From positions 310,001 through 374,000 of the forward strand of contig NZ_STGJ01000001.1 in NCBI RefSeq assembly GCF_004919095.1: DNA of 64,000 nt. The letters are read 5' to 3'. How positions within the stretch are numbered: position 1 is the first letter of the stretch; each line of letters begins with the position of its first letter. Under the pieces are notes generated by a model. The model was not told where the DNA came from, ran no database searches, and was given only the letters and a program-made list of their open reading frames with translations. The DNA comes from Crenobacter intestini (GTDB lineage Bacteria > Pseudomonadota > Gammaproteobacteria > Burkholderiales > Chromobacteriaceae). Shown here piece by piece: positions 56,499 to 64,000 of this stretch. The translations under genes and the position numbers were made by a program.

Positions 56499-58076
56499 AT
56501 GAATGCACATCTTGAAAGTGACATGCGTGCGATGAACAAGCCGTTCAGTACCCGCGCGCTGGCAGGTCTCATCATCACCGCGAGCCTCATCTCCGGTCAG
56601 GCGTTTGCTGCCACGCCGGCGGGTACCCTGGTGATCGGCAAGGCGGCTGACCCACAGACGCTGGACCCGGCCATCACCATCGACAATAACGACTGGACGG
56701 TGACCTACCCTGCCTACCAACGGCTGATACGTTACAAGGTCGAGAACGGCAAAGGGTCGACCCAGGTCGAAGGCGACCTGGCCAAGAGCTGGAAATCCTC
56801 GGCCGACGGCCTGACGTGGGAATTCAAGCTCAAAAAGGGCAACAAGTTTGACGACGGCAAAAACGTCACCGCCGACGCGGTCAAATACTCCTTCGAGCGC
56901 ATGGTCAAGGCCGCACAAGGCCCATCCGAAGCCTTTCCTTCCGACATGGTGATCGAAGTCGTCGACCCGGAAACCGTGCGCTTCAGACTACAAAAGCCGT
57001 TTGCACCGTTCCTGTATACGCTTGCCAACAACGGCGCCAGCATCGTCAACCCTGCTGTCGTTGAGAAGCAAGGTGCCGGCTATCTGGCCAAGGCTACCGC
57101 CGGCTCCGGCCCCTTCAGGCTGAGCAATTGGCAAAAAGGGCAATCCCTAACGCTGGAACCGAACCCTTACTACGCCGGCCCCAAACCCAGCCTGAAACAG
57201 GTTGTGGTGAAGATCATCGCTGACCCGTCCAGTCGCCGCCTGCAACTTGAAAATGGCGACCTGGATATCGCGGAAGAACTTCCGGAAGACCAGTTGGCAT
57301 CGCTTGGCAAAAAACCAGGCGTCAGCGTGGCAGCCTTCCCCTCGCTGCGGGTGACCTACCTGTACCTCAATAACCGGAAAGGTCCGATGAGCGACGTCAA
57401 CATGCGCCGCGCCGTCTCCTACGCGACTGACTACAACGGGATCATCAAGGGGGTGCTCAAGGGTAACGCCAAGCAGATGCGCGGTGCGATACCGGAAGGG
57501 ATGTGGGGCTTTGACGCCAAAGCCATGCAGTACAACATGAACATGAATAAATCCAAGCAGTTGATCGATAGCGCCACAAGCAAAGGCGGCACGCTCAATT
57601 TTGTCTATTCGACCAAAGACCCGAACTGGGAGCCGATCGCGATCAGCACGCAAGCGGCGCTTGGCGCACTCGGCGTCAAGGTCAAACTTGAGAATCTGGC
57701 CAACGCCACCATGCGCGACCGCGTCGGCAAGGGCGACTACGATATCGCCATCGGAAACTGGAGCCCGGACTTTGCCGACCCGTACATGTTCATGAACTAC
57801 TGGTTCGATTCGGAAAAAGAAGGCTTGCCGGGCAACCGTTCTTACTACAAGAACCCTGCCGTCGATAAACTCGTGCGCGAAGCCGCTTCGATGACCGACC
57901 AGAAAAAACGGACCGAGCTTTATCAGAAAGCCCAGCAAATGGCCATCAACGATGCAGGCTACGTATTCCTCTTCCAGAAGAACTACCAGGTCGGCATGAG
58001 CAACAAGGTCAAGGGCTTTGCCTTCAACCCGATGCTGGAAAGCGTTTTCAACGTCGACGCCATTAAAAAACTTTAA
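56499..58076 (+). CDS. ddpA: Dipeptide ABC substrate-binding protein (DppA/DdpA type)
   Basis: 525-residue periplasmic binding protein of the OppA/DppA family. Leader about 1-40 (STRALAGLIITASLISGQAFAA), then GTLVIGKAADPQTLDPAITIDNNDW, SWKSSADGLTWEFKLKKGNKFDDG and ADAVKYSFERM, the SBP_bac_5 signature. Adjacent ddpX suggests the ligand is D-Ala-D-Ala or related muropeptide fragments. Start at 56499, with GGAG about 9 bases upstream; ATGs a few codons in are possible. A hairpin follows the gene. Confidence 0.9.
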   Translation: MNAHLESDMRAMNKPFSTRALAGLIITASLISGQAFAATPAGTLVIGKAADPQTLDPAITIDNNDWTVTYPAYQRLIRYKVENGKGSTQVEGDLAKSWKSSADGLTWEFKLKKGNKFDDGKNVTADAVKYSFERMVKAAQGPSEAFPSDMVIEVVDPETVRFRLQKPFAPFLYTLANNGASIVNPAVVEKQGAGYLAKATAGSGPFRLSNWQKGQSLTLEPNPYYAGPKPSLKQVVVKIIADPSSRRLQLENGDLDIAEELPEDQLASLGKKPGVSVAAFPSLRVTYLYLNNRKGPMSDVNMRRAVSYATDYNGIIKGVLKGNAKQMRGAIPEGMWGFDAKAMQYNMNMNKSKQLIDSATSKGGTLNFVYSTKDPNWEPIAISTQAALGALGVKVKLENLANATMRDRVGKGDYDIAIGNWSPDFADPYMFMNYWFDSEKEGLPGNRSYYKNPAVDKLVREAASMTDQKKRTELYQKAQQMAINDAGYVFLFQKNYQVGMSNKVKGFAFNPMLESVFNVDAIKKL

Positions 58077-58087
58077 AGAATGAAGCA

Positions 58088-58115
58088 GGGCACCGCCGAT
58101 AAAACGGCGGTGCCC
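58088..58115 (+). terminator. Intercistronic hairpin between the binding-protein and permease genes
   Basis: Eleven-base-pair perfect stem GGGCACCGCCG / CGGCGGTGCCC, loop ATAAAA, followed by CCATTTATTCTT. It probably attenuates read-through or protects the upstream mRNA so that the binding protein is made in excess, as in other ABC operons. Confidence 0.6.
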
Positions 58116-58144
58116 GCCATTTATTCTTCGAACGGGGGAGCCGC

Positions 58145-59161
58145 ATGTCAGCCCTGCAGTTAATAAGAAAACGGCTATTAGGTTTGCTGGTAGTGGTGTT
58201 GGGCGTTTCGGTGATCACTTTCACCGTCTCTCACCTAATCCCGGGCGACCCGGCCCGGCTGATCGCCGGCGAGAAGGCGACCGAAGAAATCGTGCAGAAC
58301 ATCCGGGTGCAGCTTGGGCTCGATCAGCCGCTGCATATCCAGTACTTCAGTTATCTAAAAAACTTGCTGAGCGGCGACTTGGGCACGTCGATCCGCACCA
58401 CGCAGCCAGTGCTCGATGACTTGGCGGCTTTTTTTCCAGCCACGCTAGAGTTGGCGATCGTAGCCCTGCTGTTTGCCAGTGTCGTGGGCATTCCACTGGG
58501 CGTCCTGTCGGCCGTTTATAAAGACAAGCCGCTCGACCATTTTGTCAGGCTGATTTCGGTGACCGGCATTTCAACCCCCGCCTTCTGGCTGGGCTTAGGT
58601 GTCATCCTGGTTTTTTACGGCAAACTCGGCATGCTCCCCGGCGGCGGGCGTATCGGAGAAGGCTTGGCGCCGCAATTGAACGCAACCGGGTTTTACCTGA
58701 TCGATACCCTGCTTGAAGGCAACTTTTCGGGCTTTATCAGCGCACTCAAACACATCGCGCTGCCCGCCTTCACGCTTGGCTTTGTCCACTTGGGCGTTGT
58801 CGCCCGGCAAATCCGCTCGTCGATGCTCGAGCAATTGCAGGAAGACTACATCCGCACCGCCAAGGCAAGCGGAGCGTCCAAATGGTCGATCATCTTCAAG
58901 CAGGCGCTGCCTAACGCGCTGATTCCTTCGGTCACCGTCATCGGCCTTGCGCTGGGCGATTTGCTGTACGGCGCGGTGTTGACCGAAACGGTATTTGCCT
59001 GGCCGGGCATGGGCGCTTACGTGGTCAACTCGATTCAGGCGCTAGACTTTCCGGCGGTGATGGGGTTCGCCATCGTAGTGTCCTTCGCGTACGTCATCGT
59101 CAACCTGATTGTCGACCTGGTTTACATGCTGATCGACCCGCGCATTTCCGGAGTGAATTGA
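58145..59161 (+). CDS. ddpB: Dipeptide ABC permease (DppB/DdpB type)
   Basis: 338-residue inner-membrane permease, about six helices. LIRKRLLGLLVVVLGVSVITFTVSHLIPGDPARLIAGE at the start, the coupling loop EDYIRTAKASGASKWSIIFKQALPNALIPSVTVIG, and ETVFAWPGMGAYVVNSIQALDFPAVMG are DppB hallmarks. Start after GGGGGAGCCGC. Its stop is 2 bases before the ATG of the next gene. Confidence 0.93.
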   Translation: MSALQLIRKRLLGLLVVVLGVSVITFTVSHLIPGDPARLIAGEKATEEIVQNIRVQLGLDQPLHIQYFSYLKNLLSGDLGTSIRTTQPVLDDLAAFFPATLELAIVALLFASVVGIPLGVLSAVYKDKPLDHFVRLISVTGISTPAFWLGLGVILVFYGKLGMLPGGGRIGEGLAPQLNATGFYLIDTLLEGNFSGFISALKHIALPAFTLGFVHLGVVARQIRSSMLEQLQEDYIRTAKASGASKWSIIFKQALPNALIPSVTVIGLALGDLLYGAVLTETVFAWPGMGAYVVNSIQALDFPAVMGFAIVVSFAYVIVNLIVDLVYMLIDPRISGVN

Positions 59162-59163
59162 TC

Positions 59164-60063
59164 ATGAACGTAAGCACGGAACATCCGATCGCATCGATTG
59201 AGGAAGTTAAAAGCCAGCGATCAAAACGCATCGGTTATTTCTTTTACCGGGTCAGAAAAAGCCCGCTCACCTTGCTTGGCGCAAGCATCATCCTGTTCAT
59301 GCTGTGCGTGATGCTGTTTGCGCCGTGGCTTGCCACGCACGACCCAAACGCGATCGACCTGATGAAGCGGCTGCAGCCACCGTCGGCGGCACACTGGTTC
59401 GGCACCGACGAAGTCGGGCGGGATATCTACAGCCGGGTCGTTTTTGGCAGCCAGCAGTCGATCAGCGTCGGTTTTTTTGTGGTCGGCGTTGCCGGCGTGG
59501 TCGGCACGCTGGTCGGCTGCTTCTCGGGGTCGGTCGGCGGCCGTATCGATGGCCTGATCATGCGCCTGACCGACACCATCCTCTCGGTACCATCGTTGGT
59601 GCTGACCATGGCGTTGGCCGCCGCGCTGGGCGCCAGCCTGTTTAACGCCATGCTCGCGATCACCCTGGTGCGCATCCCCTACTACGTCCGTTTGGCCAGA
59701 GGCCAAGCGCTCGGCATCCGAGAGATGGGCTATGTAAAAGCAGCCCGCACCTTCGGCGCCAGCCGCTGGCATATCGTGCGCTGGCATATCGTACGCAACG
59801 CACTGCCGCCGGTCGTGGTGCAGGCGACGCTGGATATTGGCGGCACCATTTTGGTGGCGGCTGCATTGGGCTTTATCGGCTTGGGCGCACAACAGCCAAC
59901 TGCCGAATGGGGGACGATGGTCGCTACCGGCCGCAACTACATCCTGGACCACTGGTGGTACTCGCTCTTCCCCGGCCTCGCCATCCTGATCACGTCGACC
60001 AGTTTCAACCTGTTCGGCGATGGCATTCGCGACATCCTCGACCCAAAGCAGAGGGGCAAGTAA
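59164..60063 (+). CDS. ddpC: Dipeptide ABC permease (DppC/DdpC type)
   Basis: 299-residue inner-membrane permease. N-terminal OppC-N region (FFYRVRKSPLTLLGASIILFMLCVMLFAPWLATHDPN), HWFGTDEVGRDIYSRVVFGSQQSISVG, and the loop MGYVKAARTFGASRWHIVRWHIVRNALPPVVVQATLDIGG. A short duplication, WHIVRWHIVR, is visible in the loop. I prefer the ATG at 59164 to the TTG at 59158 that overlaps the previous stop. Confidence 0.93.
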   Translation: MNVSTEHPIASIEEVKSQRSKRIGYFFYRVRKSPLTLLGASIILFMLCVMLFAPWLATHDPNAIDLMKRLQPPSAAHWFGTDEVGRDIYSRVVFGSQQSISVGFFVVGVAGVVGTLVGCFSGSVGGRIDGLIMRLTDTILSVPSLVLTMALAAALGASLFNAMLAITLVRIPYYVRLARGQALGIREMGYVKAARTFGASRWHIVRWHIVRNALPPVVVQATLDIGGTILVAAALGFIGLGAQQPTAEWGTMVATGRNYILDHWWYSLFPGLAILITSTSFNLFGDGIRDILDPKQRGK

Positions 60064-60065
60064 AC

Positions 60066-61057
60066 ATGGATAGCCGCACGGTTTTATCTATCAAAGACCT
60101 CAGCATCGAGTTTCCGCTGTACGAAGGGACGCTCAAGGCGCTGAACGGTGTCTCCCTTACTGTCAAGCAAGGGGAGATTGTCGGCATCGTCGGCGAGTCG
60201 GGCTCGGGCAAGTCAATCACGGCGATGATGACGATGCGCCTGTTGGGCGAAGGCAGTTATCGTGTCCGCACGGGCAGCATCGACATGCTGGGCGTAGACA
60301 TCCTGAAAGCCTCGGAAAAAGAGATTTGCGAGCTGCGCGGCGGCGACGTCGCGATGATCTTCCAGGAGCCGATGACCGCGCTCAACCCCACCCGCAAGGT
60401 CGGCAAGCAGATGGTCGACGTGATCCGCCGCCATCAGCGCGTCTCCAAAGGCCAGGCGGAAGAGATTGCAGCGGGCTTGCTCTCCGACATGCACTTCGCC
60501 GACCCCGAGGACATTCTGGCCCGCTACCCTTTCGAGCTCTCCGGCGGCATGCGCCAACGGGTGTTGATCGCGCTCGCGTTCTCCTGCAACCCCAAGGTGA
60601 TCATCGCGGACGAACCCACCACCGCGCTCGACGTGACGGTGCAAAAGCAGGTGCTGATGCTACTGAAGAAAATGGCGGCCGAGCGCAAAACCGCCATCCT
60701 GTTCATCACGCACGACATGGCCGTCGTTTCGCAGTTTTGTGACCGGGTGTACGTGATGTACGCGGGCAGCCTGATCGAATCCGGCTCGACAAGAAAGGTG
60801 CTGCATAGCCCCCGCCACCCCTACACGCGCGGGCTGCTGGCTGCGCTACCCGAGACGGCGGCACCCGGCACGCAGCTCAAGTCCATCCCCGGCAGCGTGC
60901 CTGACCTCTCCAAGCTACCCGTTGGCTGCGCGTTCCAATCGCGATGTAGCCAGTCGTCTGAAAAATGTCATCAAAAGCCCGCGCTTGCCGAGGCACCGCA
61001 AACTGATGCCCACCTGTGCGCGTGCTGGCACCCCTTGACCGACCTGGAGGCCGTGGC

Positions 61058-61061
<4 letters not shown>
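60066..61061 (+). CDS. ddpD: Dipeptide ABC ATP-binding protein (DppD/DdpD type)
   Basis: 331-residue ATPase. Walker A GESGSGKS, FQEPMTALNPTRKVGKQM, signature LSGGMRQR, Walker B IIADEPTTALDVTVQKQ, and the C-terminal oligopeptide-transport tail with four Cys (CAFQSRCSQSSEKC and CACW) that often binds an Fe-S cluster in this family. Starts 2 bases after ddpC. Confidence 0.93.
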
Positions 61062-62014
<953 letters not shown>

Positions 62015-62131
62015 CGCTCCCTTGCAGGTCTCGTCCGGTAGCGGCTCCATGGGTAATGAAAAAGGACCTGCAGCCGGCGTTTGCTGCTGGGCCCTCGTTA
62101 TGGTGCCGCAAAGAAGCTTGAAATCCTCATC

Positions 62132-62151
62132 GACCTGCCTGCAGGCAGGTC
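62132..62151. terminator. Palindrome between ddpF and the response regulator gene
   Basis: Perfect 20-base palindrome reading outward from its centre TGCA to arms GACCTGCC / GGCAGGTC, touching the last two bases of the leftward regulator gene. Suits a bidirectional terminator between convergent genes; no T tract. Confidence 0.45.
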
Positions 62152-63064
62152 AGCGGTTCGCGCTGTGCGCCAGCGTCGCCGCGGCGGTGCGCGTCTCGAC
62201 CGACAGCTTGTCGAACACATGCTCGAGGTGCTTGTTGACGGTACGCGGGCTCATCGAAAGGATCTCGGCGATGTCCCGGTTGGTCTTGCCCAGGCTCAGC
62301 CAGTGCAGCACCTCGGCCTCGCGCGGGGTCAGCCGGAAGCGCCGCATCAGCGCGAGGATGCTGGCGTGTTCGTCCTCTTCGCGCAGCACCACCAGCCACT
62401 CGCCGTCCTCGGTCTGGTCGTGGTAGCTCGCCAGCAGGCGCCGGCTGTCCGAGCGCGCGAGCAGCGCCGGCGGCTCGCCCCCGCGGGCGTGGCACGCCTG
62501 CGCGTCGCGGATCCAGGCAAGCAATGCGGGCGGCGCGATTTCACCCGGTCCGAAATGGTGTTCGAGCAGGCGGCGCGCCAACGCCGTCTGCCACAAGAGG
62601 CGACCGTCGCGCGCGGACACGGCGACGGTCGCCTGCCCGAACGCGTCCAGCGCGCTGCTCGCCCGGCTGGCCTGGCGGGCGTTGCGGATATGTGCGCCGA
62701 TGCGCGCCAGCACCTCGGACGGACGCAGCGGCTTGCTCACGTAGTCGGTCCCCCCCGCCGCGAACGAAGCCACCACATGCTCGCTCTCCACCAGCGCCGT
62801 CATGAACACGATGGGGATGGGGCGCAACGCCGGGTCGGCCTTCAGCCGGCGGGCCACCTCGAAGCCGTCCATGCCGGGCATCAGGGCATCCAGCAGGATC
62901 ACGTCGGGCCGCGCCCGCGCGGCCCGCTCGAGCGCGGCCGGCCCGCCGGTGGCGACCAGCACCGTATAGCCCGCGCCGTCCAGCGCGTCGTGCAACAGGC
63001 TCAGGTTGTCCGGCTGGTCGTCGACGATCAGCACCACGCCCTCCCCGCGCTCAGCGTCCACCAT
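62150..63064 (-). CDS. Response regulator with LuxR-type DNA-binding domain
   Basis: 304-residue regulator. Receiver domain at about 10-125 with acidic pocket D15/D16, phosphoacceptor D59 (ILLDALMPGMDG) and conserved Lys in YVSKPL; a middle segment of about 100 residues (PAS-like, DAFGQATVAVSARDGRLLWQT); and a LuxR helix-turn-helix at about 245-295 (LTPREAEVLHWLSLGKTNRDIAEILSMSPRTVNKHLEHVF). The start at 63064 overlaps the kinase gene by 14 bases, so the two form a cognate pair. Confidence 0.92.
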   Translation of the reverse strand: MVDAERGEGVVLIVDDQPDNLSLLHDALDGAGYTVLVATGGPAALERAARARPDVILLDALMPGMDGFEVARRLKADPALRPIPIVFMTALVESEHVVASFAAGGTDYVSKPLRPSEVLARIGAHIRNARQASRASSALDAFGQATVAVSARDGRLLWQTALARRLLEHHFGPGEIAPPALLAWIRDAQACHARGGEPPALLARSDSRRLLASYHDQTEDGEWLVVLREEDEHASILALMRRFRLTPREAEVLHWLSLGKTNRDIAEILSMSPRTVNKHLEHVFDKLSVETRTAAATLAHSANR

Positions 63065-64000
63065 CGTCCACCTCCATGGTCGGGATACTGCCCATCCATT
63101 CGCGCAGCGCGTCGAACTGGTAGCCCTCAGCGTGCGTGGCGGCGACCCGGACAAATTCGGCGTAGGCGGGGTCAAGCCCGCGCAGCCGCGCCAGCTCCGC
63201 GCGCACGCCCCGCAGATGCCCGAGCGCCGCCGCGTCGATAAGCGCGGCCAGTTCCCCCGGCGGCGGGCCCACCAAAGCACCGGCGGGCGGGGCGGCCTGC
63301 ACCGCGGCGTTGTCGTCCGCGAACTGCCATTGCAGTTGCAGGGTGTCGCCCAGCCAGTCGAGCAGCTCTTCCACCCGGATCGGCTTGAGGATGAAGTGGT
63401 CGGCACCGATACCCGCGTCGTTGGCCTGCCCGTGTTCGAAGGCATTCGCCGACAGGATGGCGAGGCGTGCCGGCGTGCCCGTCTCGCGCAACCGGCGCAG
63501 CGTCTCCCAGCCGTCCATCCCCGGCATCGCCAGGTCCATCAGCACCAGGTCCGGCCGGAACGCGCGCACCCGGGCCAGGCATTCGGTGCCGTCAGCCGCC
63601 TGCGCAACCCCGAAGCCCAGCCGCGAGAGCACGCCGGCGAGCATTTCGCGGTCGACCGCCTCGTTGTCGACCAGCATCACGCGCCGGCGCTCGCCGGCGT
63701 AGCCGATGCGGTTGCGCCTGGGCAATTCGCGCGCGGCCAGCGCCGCGTGGACCGAGGGCAGGAACAGGCGGACCGCGAAGCGGCTGCCCTGCCCCGGCGT
63801 GCTCTGCACGGTCAGCTCGCCGCCCATCACCTCGGCCAGCATCTTGCTGATGGTCAGGCCAAGCCCGGTGCCGCCGGCACCGCTGGCGCGCCCCCGCGCG
63901 AAAGGCTCGAACACCCGGGCCAGCTCGTCTTCGGCGATGCCCGGGCCGGTATCGCTGACCTCGAAGGTCGCGACCTGGCCGCGGTAGCGCACGCAAAAGC
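63051..64000 (-). CDS. Hybrid sensor histidine kinase, C-terminal part
   Basis: The gene enters from the right edge and its start is outside the window; about 316 residues are seen. First comes the end of the HATPase domain (DTGPGI and GGTGLGLTISKML), then a receiver domain (RRVMLVDNEAVDREML, phosphoacceptor Asp in LVLMDLAMPGMDG, Lys in FILKPI), then about 90 helical residues of unknown type ending EVDDGGR that lack a clear HPt histidine motif. Signal unknown. Similar kinase/regulator pairs sit next to urt genes in some betaproteobacteria, to my recollection; here the ddp operon lies between. Confidence 0.9.
   Translation of the reverse strand, partial: FCVRYRGQVATFEVSDTGPGIAEDELARVFEPFARGRASGAGGTGLGLTISKMLAEVMGGELTVQSTPGQGSRFAVRLFLPSVHAALAARELPRRNRIGYAGERRRVMLVDNEAVDREMLAGVLSRLGFGVAQAADGTECLARVRAFRPDLVLMDLAMPGMDGWETLRRLRETGTPARLAILSANAFEHGQANDAGIGADHFILKPIRVEELLDWLGDTLQLQWQFADDNAAVQAAPPAGALVGPPPGELAALIDAAALGHLRGVRAELARLRGLDPAYAEFVRVAATHAEGYQFDALREWMGSIPTMEVDDGGR

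Overview
The window is GC-rich, Gram-negative chromosomal DNA. Its gene set (LIV-type urea transporter joined to a full urease operon, PuuD/PuuE-type urate and allantoin enzymes, PreT/PreA pyrimidine reductase, Tsx-like porin, DoxX) suits a betaproteobacterium, possibly Neisseriales/Chromobacteriaceae or Burkholderiales. That placement is inferred from gene content and base composition. I see no rRNA, tRNA, CRISPR array, insertion sequence or phage gene.

Layout. 1-6.3 kb: end of a universal stress protein, aconitase A, a YdeP/FdhF-like molybdopterin oxidoreductase and DoxX. 6.3-9.7 kb: 3-hydroxybutyrate dehydrogenase and an 821-residue protein I do not recognise. 9.8-15.3 kb: a hydroxyproline-type catabolic group (periplasmic binding protein, DadA-like oxidase, 4-hydroxyproline epimerase, then divergently a DHDPS-family deaminase and a GntR/FCD regulator). 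15.3-17.6 kb: a PotF-like polyamine-binding protein and an acetylpolyamine/histone deacetylase-family hydrolase. 17.8-19.5 kb: umuDC.

19.7-26.6 kb is a leftward reductive pyrimidine operon: preT-preA-NCS1 permease-dihydropyrimidinase-carbamoyl amidohydrolase, which should take uracil or thymine to beta-amino acids, CO2 and ammonia. 27.1-39.1 kb holds purine catabolism: xdhABC (xanthine to urate), puuD (urate to 5-hydroxyisourate), uraH, uraD (to S-allantoin), puuE (to allantoate), alc and allA (to glyoxylate plus two urea), with an 8-oxoguanine deaminase-like enzyme and a LysR regulator. 39.1-42.9 kb adds a Tsx-like outer-membrane channel and a TauABC/SsuABC-type ABC importer of unknown substrate, divergent from a shared promoter region full of inverted repeats.

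43.4-54.6 kb is a leftward run: urtABCDE (urea uptake), ureDABCEFG and a HupE/UreJ protein. Together with the purine genes this gives an uninterrupted route from xanthine to ammonia plus scavenging of external urea.

55.0-62.0 kb is visibly less GC-rich at its left end and carries an RpiR-type regulator, a VanX/DdpX D-Ala-D-Ala dipeptidase and a five-gene dipeptide ABC importer in the order of E. coli ddpXABCDF. 62.1-64 kb holds a LuxR-type response regulator and the C-terminal part of a hybrid histidine kinase that runs off the window. Nitrogen scavenging from nucleobases, urea, imino acids, polyamines and cell-wall dipeptides is the common theme.
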